A DNA stretch of 47,549 nt, taken from contig JABDMH010000095.1 in assembly GCA_013001595.1 (NCBI GenBank), positions 1 through 47,549 on the forward strand, given 5' to 3'. This document shows, piece by piece, positions 18,312 through 26,553 of the stretch. Under the pieces are notes generated by a model that saw only the letters and a program-made list of their open reading frames with translations, did no database searches and was not told the DNA's origin. Each line of letters begins with the position of its first letter. Within the stretch, counting starts at the first letter, position 1. Position numbers and translations under genes: made by a program. This stretch comes from Saprospiraceae bacterium. Its GTDB lineage: Bacteria; Bacteroidota; Bacteroidia; Chitinophagales; Saprospiraceae.

Positions 18312-18653
18312 GAAGTGCTATCTCAAAGTTGAACCTACAGATTTCTGCGCAAAATAGATATTTACCCTTAAAGACAATTTTCTATCTCTGCCCAGATCTA
18401 TTGAATGTGTGCTGATTCCTCTAAACTTTCCGCCAACATAATCGATGAGCTTCCAGCTAGTTGATATCATAACCCTAGCAACGAAGTAAACCAGAAGAAG
18501 TTTACCAATGTGAAAAGGGGAATACAGTCAATCAACCAATTTTCTTCATTGGACTAGGTAATCGCAAGTAGGAACGCTATATTACGCACGCCTAGGTCAC
18601 AAGGCTTAGCAGATCTTGGATAGGGCAGACTGTTTAACTAAATATGGATTGAC
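18312..18653. other. Divergent intergenic region between PQQ dehydrogenase and exported RraA genes
   Basis: 342 bases with no credible reading frame. It must hold promoters for both flanking genes. The only structure I can support is the dyad at 18486-18505, listed separately. Confidence 0.6.
18486..18505. promoter_or_regulatory. GTAAAC-N8-GTTTAC dyad, candidate operator
   Basis: A perfect 6-bp inverted repeat separated by 8 bases, centred in the divergent region. A shared repressor or activator site for the PQQ dehydrogenase and the exported RraA-type gene would fit its place. The half-site resembles those of LacI-type regulators, but their spacing is normally much shorter, so the regulator class is open. 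Confidence 0.3.
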
Positions 18654-19640
18654 ATGCTAAAGATTTATGTATTGCTAGTATCGCTTCTCACGATGTGTTT
18701 TCAATTACAAGGACAGAATGTTGTTTGGCCCCCAGAGTCGATTAATCAGCTGACGTCAGAATGGACGGGAGAACGAACATCCGATGGAAGACCTAAAGTA
18801 TCTGATGAACTACTAGAACGACTGAAAGCCCTATCTATGGAAGAGGTTTGGGCATCGTTGCGTTCTAAAGGATACAACAACCAATTCGAAAATTTTGCCG
18901 GACCATACCAAAATGGATGGGAAATCCTTCACCCTGATCAGGTCATGACAGGACGAGTAGTGACTGGACAGTTTATGCCTTTACGCAAAGACTTTGACAA
19001 TTATGTGCAGCAACAAGCCGAGAAAGAAGGAACTAAAACACCGGTGACCAACTATGCCCCGATCATCAAACTCATGGATGGCGATGTATATGTGGCAGAT
19101 AGCTATGGCAAAATGGAGGAGGGGACTCTTATTGGAGACAATCTTGGCAATGCCATCTATAAGGCAGGAAAAAGGGGCGTGATTTTCAATGGATCTGTAA
19201 GGGATGTTGAGGGCCTTTCGCAAATTGATGGATTTAATGGATGGATTCGTGGCTCCGATCCTTCGGCCATCAAGGAGATGATGATTGCACACGTGAATGG
19301 TCCCATCCGCATCGGCAGAGTCACCGTGCTGCCCGGTGACGTGGTGCTTGCTAAAAAGACGGGTGTGACTTTTATCCCACCACATCTCGTGCAGCAAGTA
19401 GTGATCTCCGGAGAGTATACTGCACTACGTGACGAGTTTAATTTCTTTTGTATTAAGACGAACAAGTATGAATATGTGAATGAAGCATTTGTGGTCGATG
19501 ACGAAGTATTTGAAAAAGACTTTATGTCATGGCTAGATGATTATGAAAATCTACCGATGGCTCGCGAGGAATTAGATGCATTCATAGCCGAAAGGGAAGC
19601 CAAACGTGCGGCAAGAAAGGCCAAGAAGGAGGCTGAGTAG
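18654..19640 (+). CDS. Exported RraA-family protein
   Basis: 328 residues with a signal peptide (cleavage near LQG-QN, residue 20), so it acts in the periplasm or beyond. Residues ~50-280 form an RraA-like fold. Aldolase positions are kept: GTLIGDNLGNAIYKAGKRG and VIFNGSVRD with Arg183/Asp184, then GRVTVLPGDVVLAKKTGVTFIPPHL. The family normally has about 160-240 residues; the extra length comes from the signal, a 30-residue leader and a charged Lys/Glu/Ala-rich helical tail (KRAARKAKKEAE). Retro-aldol or decarboxylase activity on 4-hydroxy-2-keto acids is inferred from the retained site. It is divergent from the PQQ dehydrogenase. Export of an RraA-type protein is the notable feature. Confidence 0.87.
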   Translation: MLKIYVLLVSLLTMCFQLQGQNVVWPPESINQLTSEWTGERTSDGRPKVSDELLERLKALSMEEVWASLRSKGYNNQFENFAGPYQNGWEILHPDQVMTGRVVTGQFMPLRKDFDNYVQQQAEKEGTKTPVTNYAPIIKLMDGDVYVADSYGKMEEGTLIGDNLGNAIYKAGKRGVIFNGSVRDVEGLSQIDGFNGWIRGSDPSAIKEMMIAHVNGPIRIGRVTVLPGDVVLAKKTGVTFIPPHLVQQVVISGEYTALRDEFNFFCIKTNKYEYVNEAFVVDDEVFEKDFMSWLDDYENLPMAREELDAFIAEREAKRAARKAKKEAE

Positions 19641-19682
19641 ATGACTTTAGTAGTGTCTAACTATCATTCGATCCTAAATCAT

Positions 19683-19711
19683 AAAAGCCCCTGCGAATCA
19701 ACCGCAGGGGC
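19683..19711 (-). terminator. Rho-independent terminator of the Ig-repeat protein gene
   Basis: A 9-bp perfect stem, GCCCCTGCG (19687-19695) with CGCAGGGGC (19703-19711), and a 7-base loop. On the minus strand it is followed by TTTT (complement of 19683-19686), so it terminates the gene ending at 19737. The plus side lacks a T-run, though the stem may still affect the convergent RraA-type transcript. Confidence 0.8.
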
Positions 19712-19736
19712 AATCTGAATGATGAATAATCAACTA

Positions 19737-20810
19737 TTATCGGACGTAAAATTTGCTGATGTATTCGTACCATTTTCCACACTTAGTTTTGATACGGCAC
19801 TTCAAATTGTATGTCCCTCTTTTTAGATTTCGTAGGGAGCTGTCAGAGTGTCCATTTCCTTTAGCCCATTCGTATGGATAGCTAGATTCTTTTCGAACGA
19901 ATTTGCCGTTGACGTAGAGGTGCATTTCTTTAATATCCTGGTACTTTTCGGTGTCTACTCGTGCATAGACATCACTTCCATATCCGTATGTAGCATTGTT
20001 CTTGGGATACTTGAACCAGGATTTATATTTGCACTGCCCATTTCCACCACCTGTATGTTCATCTCCGGAATTTCCTCCACCTTTCACATAGAATGTACAG
20101 TAGTAATCCTTTTGATGTCCGCATTTGCTATATACCCGACATTTGAGCTTGTAGGTCCCTGGTTTCAGGTTTCTTAAATATCCATCACTAGAGCCGCTAC
20201 CCTTGCACCACTCGTAAGGATACGAACTTTCCTTGCGGATAAATTTACCATTTACATATAGGTGCATCTCTTTGATATCCTGATACTTCTGTACATCCAT
20301 GCGAACATATGCATTTGACCCAGGATTGAAGTACTTTCCGTTCTGAGGGTATTTGTACCAGGCCTTGTCCGTGCACGCACCATTGTTTCCGTTGTGGCTA
20401 TCTGTTCCAGAGTTTCCTCCTCCTTTCACATATATGGTACAGTAGATCTCGTGGTATTTTCCACACTTGTCTTTGATCCGGCATTTGAGCTTGTAAGTTC
20501 CCTTCTTTAGGTTCCGCAAGTAGTTGTCACCTCCGCTGCCTTTACACCATTCGTAGGGATAGCTGCTTTCCTTCCGTACGTATTTACCGTTGACGTAAAG
20601 TTCCATATATGCTATGTCGTGATACTTTTGTGCATCGACCCTCACATATACGGACTTGCCCTGGTTGTATGAAGCATTGTTTTTGGGGTACTTAAACCAA
20701 GATTTCCACGTACAGGAGGCACTTTCTGCAGCTTGCCCTATGGTTTCGGCGGATGAATTAATTGAAAAAGCAAAAAATATGGATAGAAATAAGAATGTTA
20801 GGTTTTTCAT
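19737..20810 (-). CDS. Secreted protein of three Cys-rich Ig-like repeats
   Basis: 357 residues: a signal peptide (1-21), then three repeats starting at Cys33, Cys146 and Cys260, each about 97 residues and joined by Gly/Asn/Ser linkers (KGGGNSG). Each repeat has the order of a bacterial Ig-like (Big_17-type) sandwich: a W(F/Y)KYP start, a VYVRVD strand, MELYVNGK, SSYPYEW, LRNLKKGTYKLKC, and a final FYV strand. The sequence is unusually rich in Lys, Tyr and Cys. Repeats 1 and 2 carry five Cys each; repeat 3 carries three. There is no catalytic domain and no T9SS tail. A structural, adhesive or matrix role is possible but not shown. It is a single-gene unit with a strong terminator. Confidence 0.88.
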   Translation of the reverse strand: MKNLTFLFLSIFFAFSINSSAETIGQAAESASCTWKSWFKYPKNNASYNQGKSVYVRVDAQKYHDIAYMELYVNGKYVRKESSYPYEWCKGSGGDNYLRNLKKGTYKLKCRIKDKCGKYHEIYCTIYVKGGGNSGTDSHNGNNGACTDKAWYKYPQNGKYFNPGSNAYVRMDVQKYQDIKEMHLYVNGKFIRKESSYPYEWCKGSGSSDGYLRNLKPGTYKLKCRVYSKCGHQKDYYCTFYVKGGGNSGDEHTGGGNGQCKYKSWFKYPKNNATYGYGSDVYARVDTEKYQDIKEMHLYVNGKFVRKESSYPYEWAKGNGHSDSSLRNLKRGTYNLKCRIKTKCGKWYEYISKFYVR

Positions 20811-21671
20811 GATAAAAGTTCATTTGAGAAATTGTTAATTGATTATTCTACCCTGCTGTGACTTGGTGGTCCTCCCAAGTCCTTCCGCTCCGATCATTTT
20901 AACATTTCTTTAGAGTTTCGGCGTTGCACTGGATTCCATGCCCTTCGTCCTATGCCTCATGTCCTATGCCCTACTGACGATCTCGATGTCAGCACCGGGT
21001 ACTGCTCCCTGCCCTTCGCTGAAAATCACAAAATGACGTAAAAAGCGGTTTTGCGATAATTAGGGATTGAAAGAAGTTTGTACATACAAACAGTCGTTGA
21101 ACTAGCAATTGATGGATAAAGAAAGACTGCTATCGAAAACTGTTATTATAGTATGGATTAATTAACGCGAAATCTATAGTTGTAAGAATTGTACCTGATT
21201 GGTTTGATTTATTAGGTGTAATTATTTGAAGAATCGTGAAGTTTGGCTCGTAGTAATTGTCCCAAGATGGATTTTATCGTCTCACAGCAGCTTGCCTACT
21301 TTTAGTTATAATCTTCGGATTGTTTTAAGGTACAGGATATGGATTATAAGGACTACTGTGGATTTATTACTTGTCTGAATTATTATTGTTTGGTTCAAAT
21401 TGTGAATTAGATAAACTGATTTATTCCTTAATTAAAGTGATTTTGATACCAAGGGTATTTTATTGATCTTCTAGAATTCCAAGATTTCACATACTGAGGC
21501 GCCAGCCAATGCGATGATCGCTAGATCCAGGTCGTTTCTGGGTTCAAGCGCTACCATAACTTTTTTCATTACTACTACAATCATTGTAAGCTAGAGTGGC
21601 AAAAGTGTTTTGCACTTATTTCATTTGTTCCCAACTTCCTGGGGACTAGTATTACTAATAGATATCTGATT
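20811..21671. other. Long non-coding stretch (861 bp)
   Basis: AT-rich between the divergent Ig-repeat and metallopeptidase genes; no frame of credible length or composition. Visible structure is minor: a 10-base direct repeat GTCCTATGCC at 20947 and 20961, and an AAGTG/CACTT inverted repeat at 21603-21617. I see no RNA gene, but a small RNA cannot be excluded by eye. Confidence 0.6.
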
Positions 21672-22658
21672 ATGAAGCAACATTATTTAGGTATGGTTAT
21701 GATTTTATTGGGATGTGGCACATTTTGCCATTTGCTGATTTTTAATAAACAACTGCATGGTCCTATGCCCAGTGTCGCCTCGTGTAAAGAACAAGGTCAT
21801 TATGACGCTGATTTCAAGAAAGAAGGGATGACGGCTAAGTTTCGTGAGCAGGACCTCGAGTCTATTCAACAACTCCTGACCTCGTCGAGCATTTATTGGA
21901 CCCAACCGGAAGATGAGGAATTTAAATTTTTATCTAGGATTGAGGATAAGAATGCCAAATCAATGATACGCAATGGCAACTTTTATCATGCTATGCGTGC
22001 AAAGGAAAACTATATCTCAAAATTGGAATCTTTCAAGAATTTATGCCTTGATCTGCAGGTCTCAATGAATATGCGGAAGAGAGACTTTAGGCAAACACTC
22101 GTGAGGCGTTCACCACGCAACAGACAACTTATATTACGTAAGTGGTCAAATAAACGATCTGCTTTGAGGAAAGCTGTAAGAGCCTTCAGAAAGCAACTCA
22201 GATCGACGTTGGCCGCAGAAAGAGCGATACGTAGGCAGCAGAATCATTTCCCTGAGCTTGCAGAACGCATGAATTCACTACAGAATTTTGACCATTCAAA
22301 ACTGCCTATTTATATTTTCTTCCATTACAGAGTGACTATATCACTCGAAGAAAAATTGGGTTTGTCGATCATCAGCTATTATAAAGGATTATTTACGACG
22401 GATTCTCCTGCAGCGAATCATCTGTACCCTGACCTTCCGGGAATGGAAAAAGCACTTACTGTGCATCTCACCAGTTTTCCAAGTGGCAAGATCTTATCAC
22501 ATGAATTTGGACACCTGCATTATCTGTATCACCATTGGTTCGATTATCAAAGGTATATTCAACTAATGGGAACAGCGTATCAACCAGGTGGTCATGGTGC
22601 GAATGATCCCAGTGGCATCGCAGCCAATCATGCTGAAAAGGGCATATTGATCGAATAG
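21672..22658 (+). CDS. Putative zinc metallopeptidase lipoprotein with HEFGH motif
   Basis: 328 residues. The start is short and hydrophobic with a lipobox-like LLGC (Cys15), so membrane anchoring is likely. The middle (about 90-215) is strongly basic and helical, with many Arg/Lys. Near the C-terminus is HEFGHLHYLYHHW: His277-Glu278 and His281 form a zincin HExxH, and His287 falls at the metzincin third-ligand spacing (HExxHxxxxxH), though the usual Gly is Tyr here. I cannot place it in a named peptidase family. It has its own unit after a long non-coding region, 210 bases before kduI. Peptidase activity is inferred from the motif only. Confidence 0.72.
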   Translation: MKQHYLGMVMILLGCGTFCHLLIFNKQLHGPMPSVASCKEQGHYDADFKKEGMTAKFREQDLESIQQLLTSSSIYWTQPEDEEFKFLSRIEDKNAKSMIRNGNFYHAMRAKENYISKLESFKNLCLDLQVSMNMRKRDFRQTLVRRSPRNRQLILRKWSNKRSALRKAVRAFRKQLRSTLAAERAIRRQQNHFPELAERMNSLQNFDHSKLPIYIFFHYRVTISLEEKLGLSIISYYKGLFTTDSPAANHLYPDLPGMEKALTVHLTSFPSGKILSHEFGHLHYLYHHWFDYQRYIQLMGTAYQPGGHGANDPSGIAANHAEKGILIE

Positions 22659-22868
22659 TCACATACGGTCCATGTCTAGGACGAATTGTCTTTGTTGGTG
22701 ACCTTGATTTGTTCATTGATCAAGCAGAGATCTTATAAAAAGGGCTGCGGAACATTTAGATAAGTATTTAGGATAAAAAGACACCTAAAGATTCATCTTT
22801 CTACATTTTTTCGATATGTTGCTTCTCAAAGTAGCAATAAGCCATTTTCACATTAAAAACACAGTAGA

Positions 22869-23708
22869 ATGTCCACTATTTATGAAACCAGATATGCTTC
22901 AAATCCAGAAGCGGTAAAGCAACATGATACTTCGCAGCTGCGAAGCGAGTTCCTTATTGACAATCTAATGCAAGAAGGGAAAGTTGTATTGACCTATACA
23001 CATTACGATCGCTATATTGCCGGTTCGGCAGTGCCCATTCAGCCATTGAAATTGGAAACCATTGATCCTTTGAAGGCAACATACTTTCTTGAACGTAGGG
23101 AACTTGGGATCATTAACGTGGGTCAAGATGGATCCGTAGAAGTTGATGGAGAAACCTATACATTGGGACTCAAAGATGCTTTGTATGTCGGTATGGGTGT
23201 TAAAGAAGTTGTTTTTCATAGTGACAATCCTGACCAACCGGCAAAATTTTATTTGAATTCGGCACCGGCACACACTTCCCATCCAACGAAGAAAGTAAGT
23301 TTGGAGGAAGCCAATAAGTTAGAATTGGGTGCGCTAGAGACATCTAACCATCGCACAGTTAGTCAGATGATCATCGGGGCTGTAGTGAGCACATGCCAAC
23401 TGCAAATGGGTATGACAACGCTAAAAACTGGGAGTGTTTGGAATACAATGCCTGCCCATGTGCATGATCGACGTATGGAAGTATATTTTTACCTGGACGT
23501 GCCTGAAGATCAAGCGGTCTGTCATTTTATGGGACAGCCCAGTGAAACTAGACATATTTGGTTGGGCAACCACCAAGCCGTTATCTCACCACCTTGGTCT
23601 ATTCACTGTGGATCTGGTACATCAAACTATACCTTTATTTGGGGCATGGCTGGTGAAAACCTAGACTATAGTGACATGGATGTTGCCAAAATCACCGAAT
23701 TACGATGA
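22869..23708 (+). CDS. kduI: 5-dehydro-4-deoxy-D-glucuronate isomerase
   Basis: 279 residues, full length for KduI and without a signal, so cytosolic. It converts 5-keto-4-deoxyuronate, the monomer from lyase and unsaturated uronyl hydrolase action, to 2,5-diketo-3-deoxygluconate. The cupin zinc ligands align one residue off E. coli KduI: His197, His199 and Glu204 in PAHVHDRRMEVYFYLD, and His246 in PPWSIHCGSGT. The N-terminal half shows the standard segments (YIAGSAVP, FLERRELGIINVG). Its last bases overlap the start of the DUF4861 gene (ATGA), indicating translational coupling. No kduD, kdgK or kdgA lies in the window. Confidence 0.96.
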   Translation: MSTIYETRYASNPEAVKQHDTSQLRSEFLIDNLMQEGKVVLTYTHYDRYIAGSAVPIQPLKLETIDPLKATYFLERRELGIINVGQDGSVEVDGETYTLGLKDALYVGMGVKEVVFHSDNPDQPAKFYLNSAPAHTSHPTKKVSLEEANKLELGALETSNHRTVSQMIIGAVVSTCQLQMGMTTLKTGSVWNTMPAHVHDRRMEVYFYLDVPEDQAVCHFMGQPSETRHIWLGNHQAVISPPWSIHCGSGTSNYTFIWGMAGENLDYSDMDVAKITELR

Positions 23709-24910
23709 TCCGCATCTTTAGGGCTTTGCATGCCTTCCCCCTGATCCTATGCTCGTTATTGTCAGGTCTATTTATATCCTGTGGTCAGTCGGATACAGCA
23801 AGAAAAATAATTGTAGTAGAGAATTTGCTGGATCTAGATCGTTCTTTTGAAACGATAGAATTGACTAAAGAATCCCTTGGTCTGGATATGCAGGACAAAC
23901 TGGAAAACTTTGGCATTCGTGATCGGGTAAGCCAAGCTTCGGTGACAACGCAATACATGGACAGTGACAGCGATGGATTGGCGGATATACTCTTATTTCA
24001 ACCAGTTGTTGATGCGATGGCAACTAGGGAATTTGAGCTTTTTGGGCTCACATCCGGTGTGAAGGAAGATACATTGCATGCATGTTATTCGAGATTTGTA
24101 CCGGAGAGAACTGATGATTACGCCTGGGAAAACAATAGGGTCGCTTTCAGAACCTATGGACCTACGGCACAGAATCTGAAGGAGGAAGGTAAGCCTGGTG
24201 GAACCTTATCCAGTGGTATTGATGCATGGCTTAAAAAGATAGACTATCCCATTATCAATAAATGGTATGAAAAAGAGACTACCGACAAAGGAAGTTATCA
24301 CGAAGATACAGGGGAAGGTTTGGATAATTTTCATGTAGGTGCCAGCAGGGGAATTGGCGGTACTGCAGTAAAAAGGAATGCGGCTTATTATTTTTCGAAA
24401 AACTTTACCTCGTGGCGCACCATTGCCACCGGTCCCATCCGAACCAGCTTTATACTTGATTATGCAGGGTGGGATGCTGCAGGAAATGAGATCAAGGAAG
24501 AGAAGCATATAAGCCTGGATTATGGCAGCAACCTGTCCAAATTTGAGATTTCTATTCAAGGAGTAGATACACTATCGGTGGGATTAACCTTACATGAGAA
24601 TGATGGCGAAACAACAATCAACGAGCAAGAGGGATGGTTGAGTTATTGGCAACCTCATGAAGAATCTGAATTGGGTAGTGGAATCGTAGTGCCAGGAGGT
24701 AGTCTCGATGGATACGAGAAATACGTGACTGAAGAAAAAGATTTAAGCAACCTCTATGCCCATATCAAGGTTAAGGAGGGCAAGGTCAGCTACTATGCGG
24801 GTTTCGCTTGGAAAGAGAGTGTTCAGTATGAAACAAAAGAGGAGTGGGTGCAGTACCTGACACAATTTGCTAGAAGGATCAACACACCACTTTCCATCAC
24901 CATCAAATAG
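23705..24910 (+). CDS. DUF4861 lipoprotein
   Basis: 401-residue lipoprotein (lipobox LFISC, Cys26). The mature part is a single DUF4861 domain: it opens with IIVVENLLDLDRSFETIEL, has DSDSDGLADILLFQP near 95, then NNRVAFRTYGPTAQNL and a HVGASRGIGG segment, and ends in beta-strands. Proteins of this family recur in uronate-polysaccharide clusters with KduI and GH105 enzymes, and oligosaccharide processing has been proposed for relatives; the reaction here is not established. Start codon overlaps the kduI stop by 4 bases, so its synthesis is tied to KduI although it acts outside the cytoplasm. It is convergent with the GH105 gene, 29 bases away. Confidence 0.88.
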   Translation: MIRIFRALHAFPLILCSLLSGLFISCGQSDTARKIIVVENLLDLDRSFETIELTKESLGLDMQDKLENFGIRDRVSQASVTTQYMDSDSDGLADILLFQPVVDAMATREFELFGLTSGVKEDTLHACYSRFVPERTDDYAWENNRVAFRTYGPTAQNLKEEGKPGGTLSSGIDAWLKKIDYPIINKWYEKETTDKGSYHEDTGEGLDNFHVGASRGIGGTAVKRNAAYYFSKNFTSWRTIATGPIRTSFILDYAGWDAAGNEIKEEKHISLDYGSNLSKFEISIQGVDTLSVGLTLHENDGETTINEQEGWLSYWQPHEESELGSGIVVPGGSLDGYEKYVTEEKDLSNLYAHIKVKEGKVSYYAGFAWKESVQYETKEEWVQYLTQFARRINTPLSITIK

Positions 24911-24939
24911 TACCTAAAGTTCCTGCAAGCGGAAAAGGC

Positions 24940-26058
24940 CTATTTTAACTTAAGTATTTCACTGCCAGCCAATAAAAAGGCCCCGGTTCCGAAGTTTTGC
25001 CAGCTATCCTTATCTGCAGGTTTAGGGTCAAATCCAATGTTTTGCACCCAACCCACTTTGCCATTGTCATGTTGTACTTTACCAAGTGCGTTCCATGCTT
25101 TTTTTACTGCAGGTAAGTATTCTTTCTCGTCAAGCAATCCATTATTAATACCCCAGGCCAATGCAAAGGTGAAAAAACCACTACCACTGGTTTCACCATG
25201 ATTCCACGCTTCAGGAGCCAGTAGGCTTGTGCGCCATAACCCATCTGCAGGTTGGATGTCCTTCACCTTTTTAGCCATTTCCTTGTACAAGTCTACATAA
25301 AACGATCGATGTTTATAGCTAGCTGGCAGATCCTCTAAGATCAGGGCTAGTCCGGCTAAAACCCAGCCGTTTCCTCGCGACCAAAATATTTTCTTACCAT
25401 TTTCTTCCTTTCTATCGCTTTCCTCACCTGACCACAGAAATCGAATATCCCTGGCGAATAGTTTCTCCTCCTGATCGTAAAGCAAGTTGTAAGTCTCCAG
25501 ATAGTATTTGTGCATTTCATCCAGATAGCTTTGATCATTCTTTAGATTTGAATAGACGGTGAGCATGGGTGGTGCCATAAAGAGGGCATCGCACCACCAC
25601 CATAAAATCTTCTGATCACCATCTTCGACTCCTTCACGCCAAGCATGCGGTTTATGCAGGTGGTCTTCGATAATCTGCGCTGTAGGCTTCAGGTCAGCAG
25701 TACTCGGATCTAAAGAGTTCAAATAGAGATACGAGTAGCAAATGACCAGATCATCAGCGTGAAAGAAACGTTCCCAAGGTTGCCATTTATTGCTGCTGGC
25801 CATCTCTGTTAAGGCATTAAGATACACCTGCTCTCCCGTCGCTTGATGAGCGCGCGTTACTCCGGTATAGTATGCTCCATTCGTCCAATCGGTAGGAGCT
25901 TTTGAAAAAATGGGATTGGCTTCCTGCCACTCCAATGCTTTTGCCATTGATTGCTTGATAGCACTGTTATCAAGTTTGGATGATTCTGCCATACGGCTTG
26001 TACTGCAGCTAAGCAGACACATAGCAAGGATCATCAATAGGTATGTCGGTTGCTTCAT
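24940..26058 (-). CDS. GH105 unsaturated uronyl hydrolase lipoprotein
   Basis: 372 residues with lipobox LLSC (Cys18). The remainder is an (alpha/alpha)6 barrel of glycoside hydrolase family 105 (YteR/YesR-like), which removes the delta-4,5-unsaturated uronic acid left at the non-reducing end by polysaccharide lyases. Visible markers are [44 protein letters not shown] with Asp157 as the likely general acid/base, [43 protein letters not shown], and [13 protein letters not shown] at the end. Its product feeds KduI. Whether the natural substrate is a rhamnogalacturonan, ulvan or glycosaminoglycan oligomer cannot be decided. Confidence 0.94.
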   Translation of the reverse strand: MKQPTYLLMILAMCLLSCSTSRMAESSKLDNSAIKQSMAKALEWQEANPIFSKAPTDWTNGAYYTGVTRAHQATGEQVYLNALTEMASSNKWQPWERFFHADDLVICYSYLYLNSLDPSTADLKPTAQIIEDHLHKPHAWREGVEDGDQKILWWWCDALFMAPPMLTVYSNLKNDQSYLDEMHKYYLETYNLLYDQEEKLFARDIRFLWSGEESDRKEENGKKIFWSRGNGWVLAGLALILEDLPASYKHRSFYVDLYKEMAKKVKDIQPADGLWRTSLLAPEAWNHGETSGSGFFTFALAWGINNGLLDEKEYLPAVKKAWNALGKVQHDNGKVGWVQNIGFDPKPADKDSWQNFGTGAFLLAGSEILKLK

Positions 26059-26553
26059 ATCTTTATCTTAGAAAGTGTTTATTCTGTTTTAAGGATCATA
26101 TCTCTTGATGCGCTTAAGGCCAAAGTGCTAAAGCGAAAATCAATATTTATCATTGTCCTGTAGATTGATACCGGATCATTTCAGGCTGGGCTAATATAGA
26201 CATAATCTTGTGAATCATTCCCCAACTTCAGTCATGTTGAGCCACTCTCTAAGTTGACAAGATATTCCCTCAGCAGTAGATCATCAGTTGCTATACTGTA
26301 TCTCAGATACAACATAATAGTGCGCCATCGAATCGTTTGGATTATTGTTAGCGAATGACTGAAGACAAAGCACCATTCAAACGCTTGAAAAGAGCTGAAC
26401 ACTGGTGCGTAACCAAAAAAAGAGCTGAACTCATTATGCCTTCACCAAAATGAAAATGAACAGCTATCTATATAACTTGGCTACAGTTAACTTTAGATCT
26501 CCTTTGTCCTTCCCAATGAATGTGTTCTTATGTATTACCTAAATCTCATAATC
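26059..26553. other. Divergent intergenic region, GH105 / esterase
   Basis: 495 bases without a credible gene. It contains a direct repeat, AAAAGAGCTGAAC, ending at 26400 and again at 26430 (30-base spacing), about 125-165 bases upstream of the esterase start. This could be a binding site pair or chance. Nothing else can be assigned. Confidence 0.5.

Noticed and set aside
20811-21671. Possible small RNA or origin in the long AT-rich gap
   Set aside because: Only short repeats and weak inverted repeats are visible; no DnaA-box cluster or strong terminator to define an RNA.
22468-22716. Minus-strand frame over the HEFGH region
   Set aside because: His/Arg-rich antisense translation of the metallopeptidase gene, with no start context.
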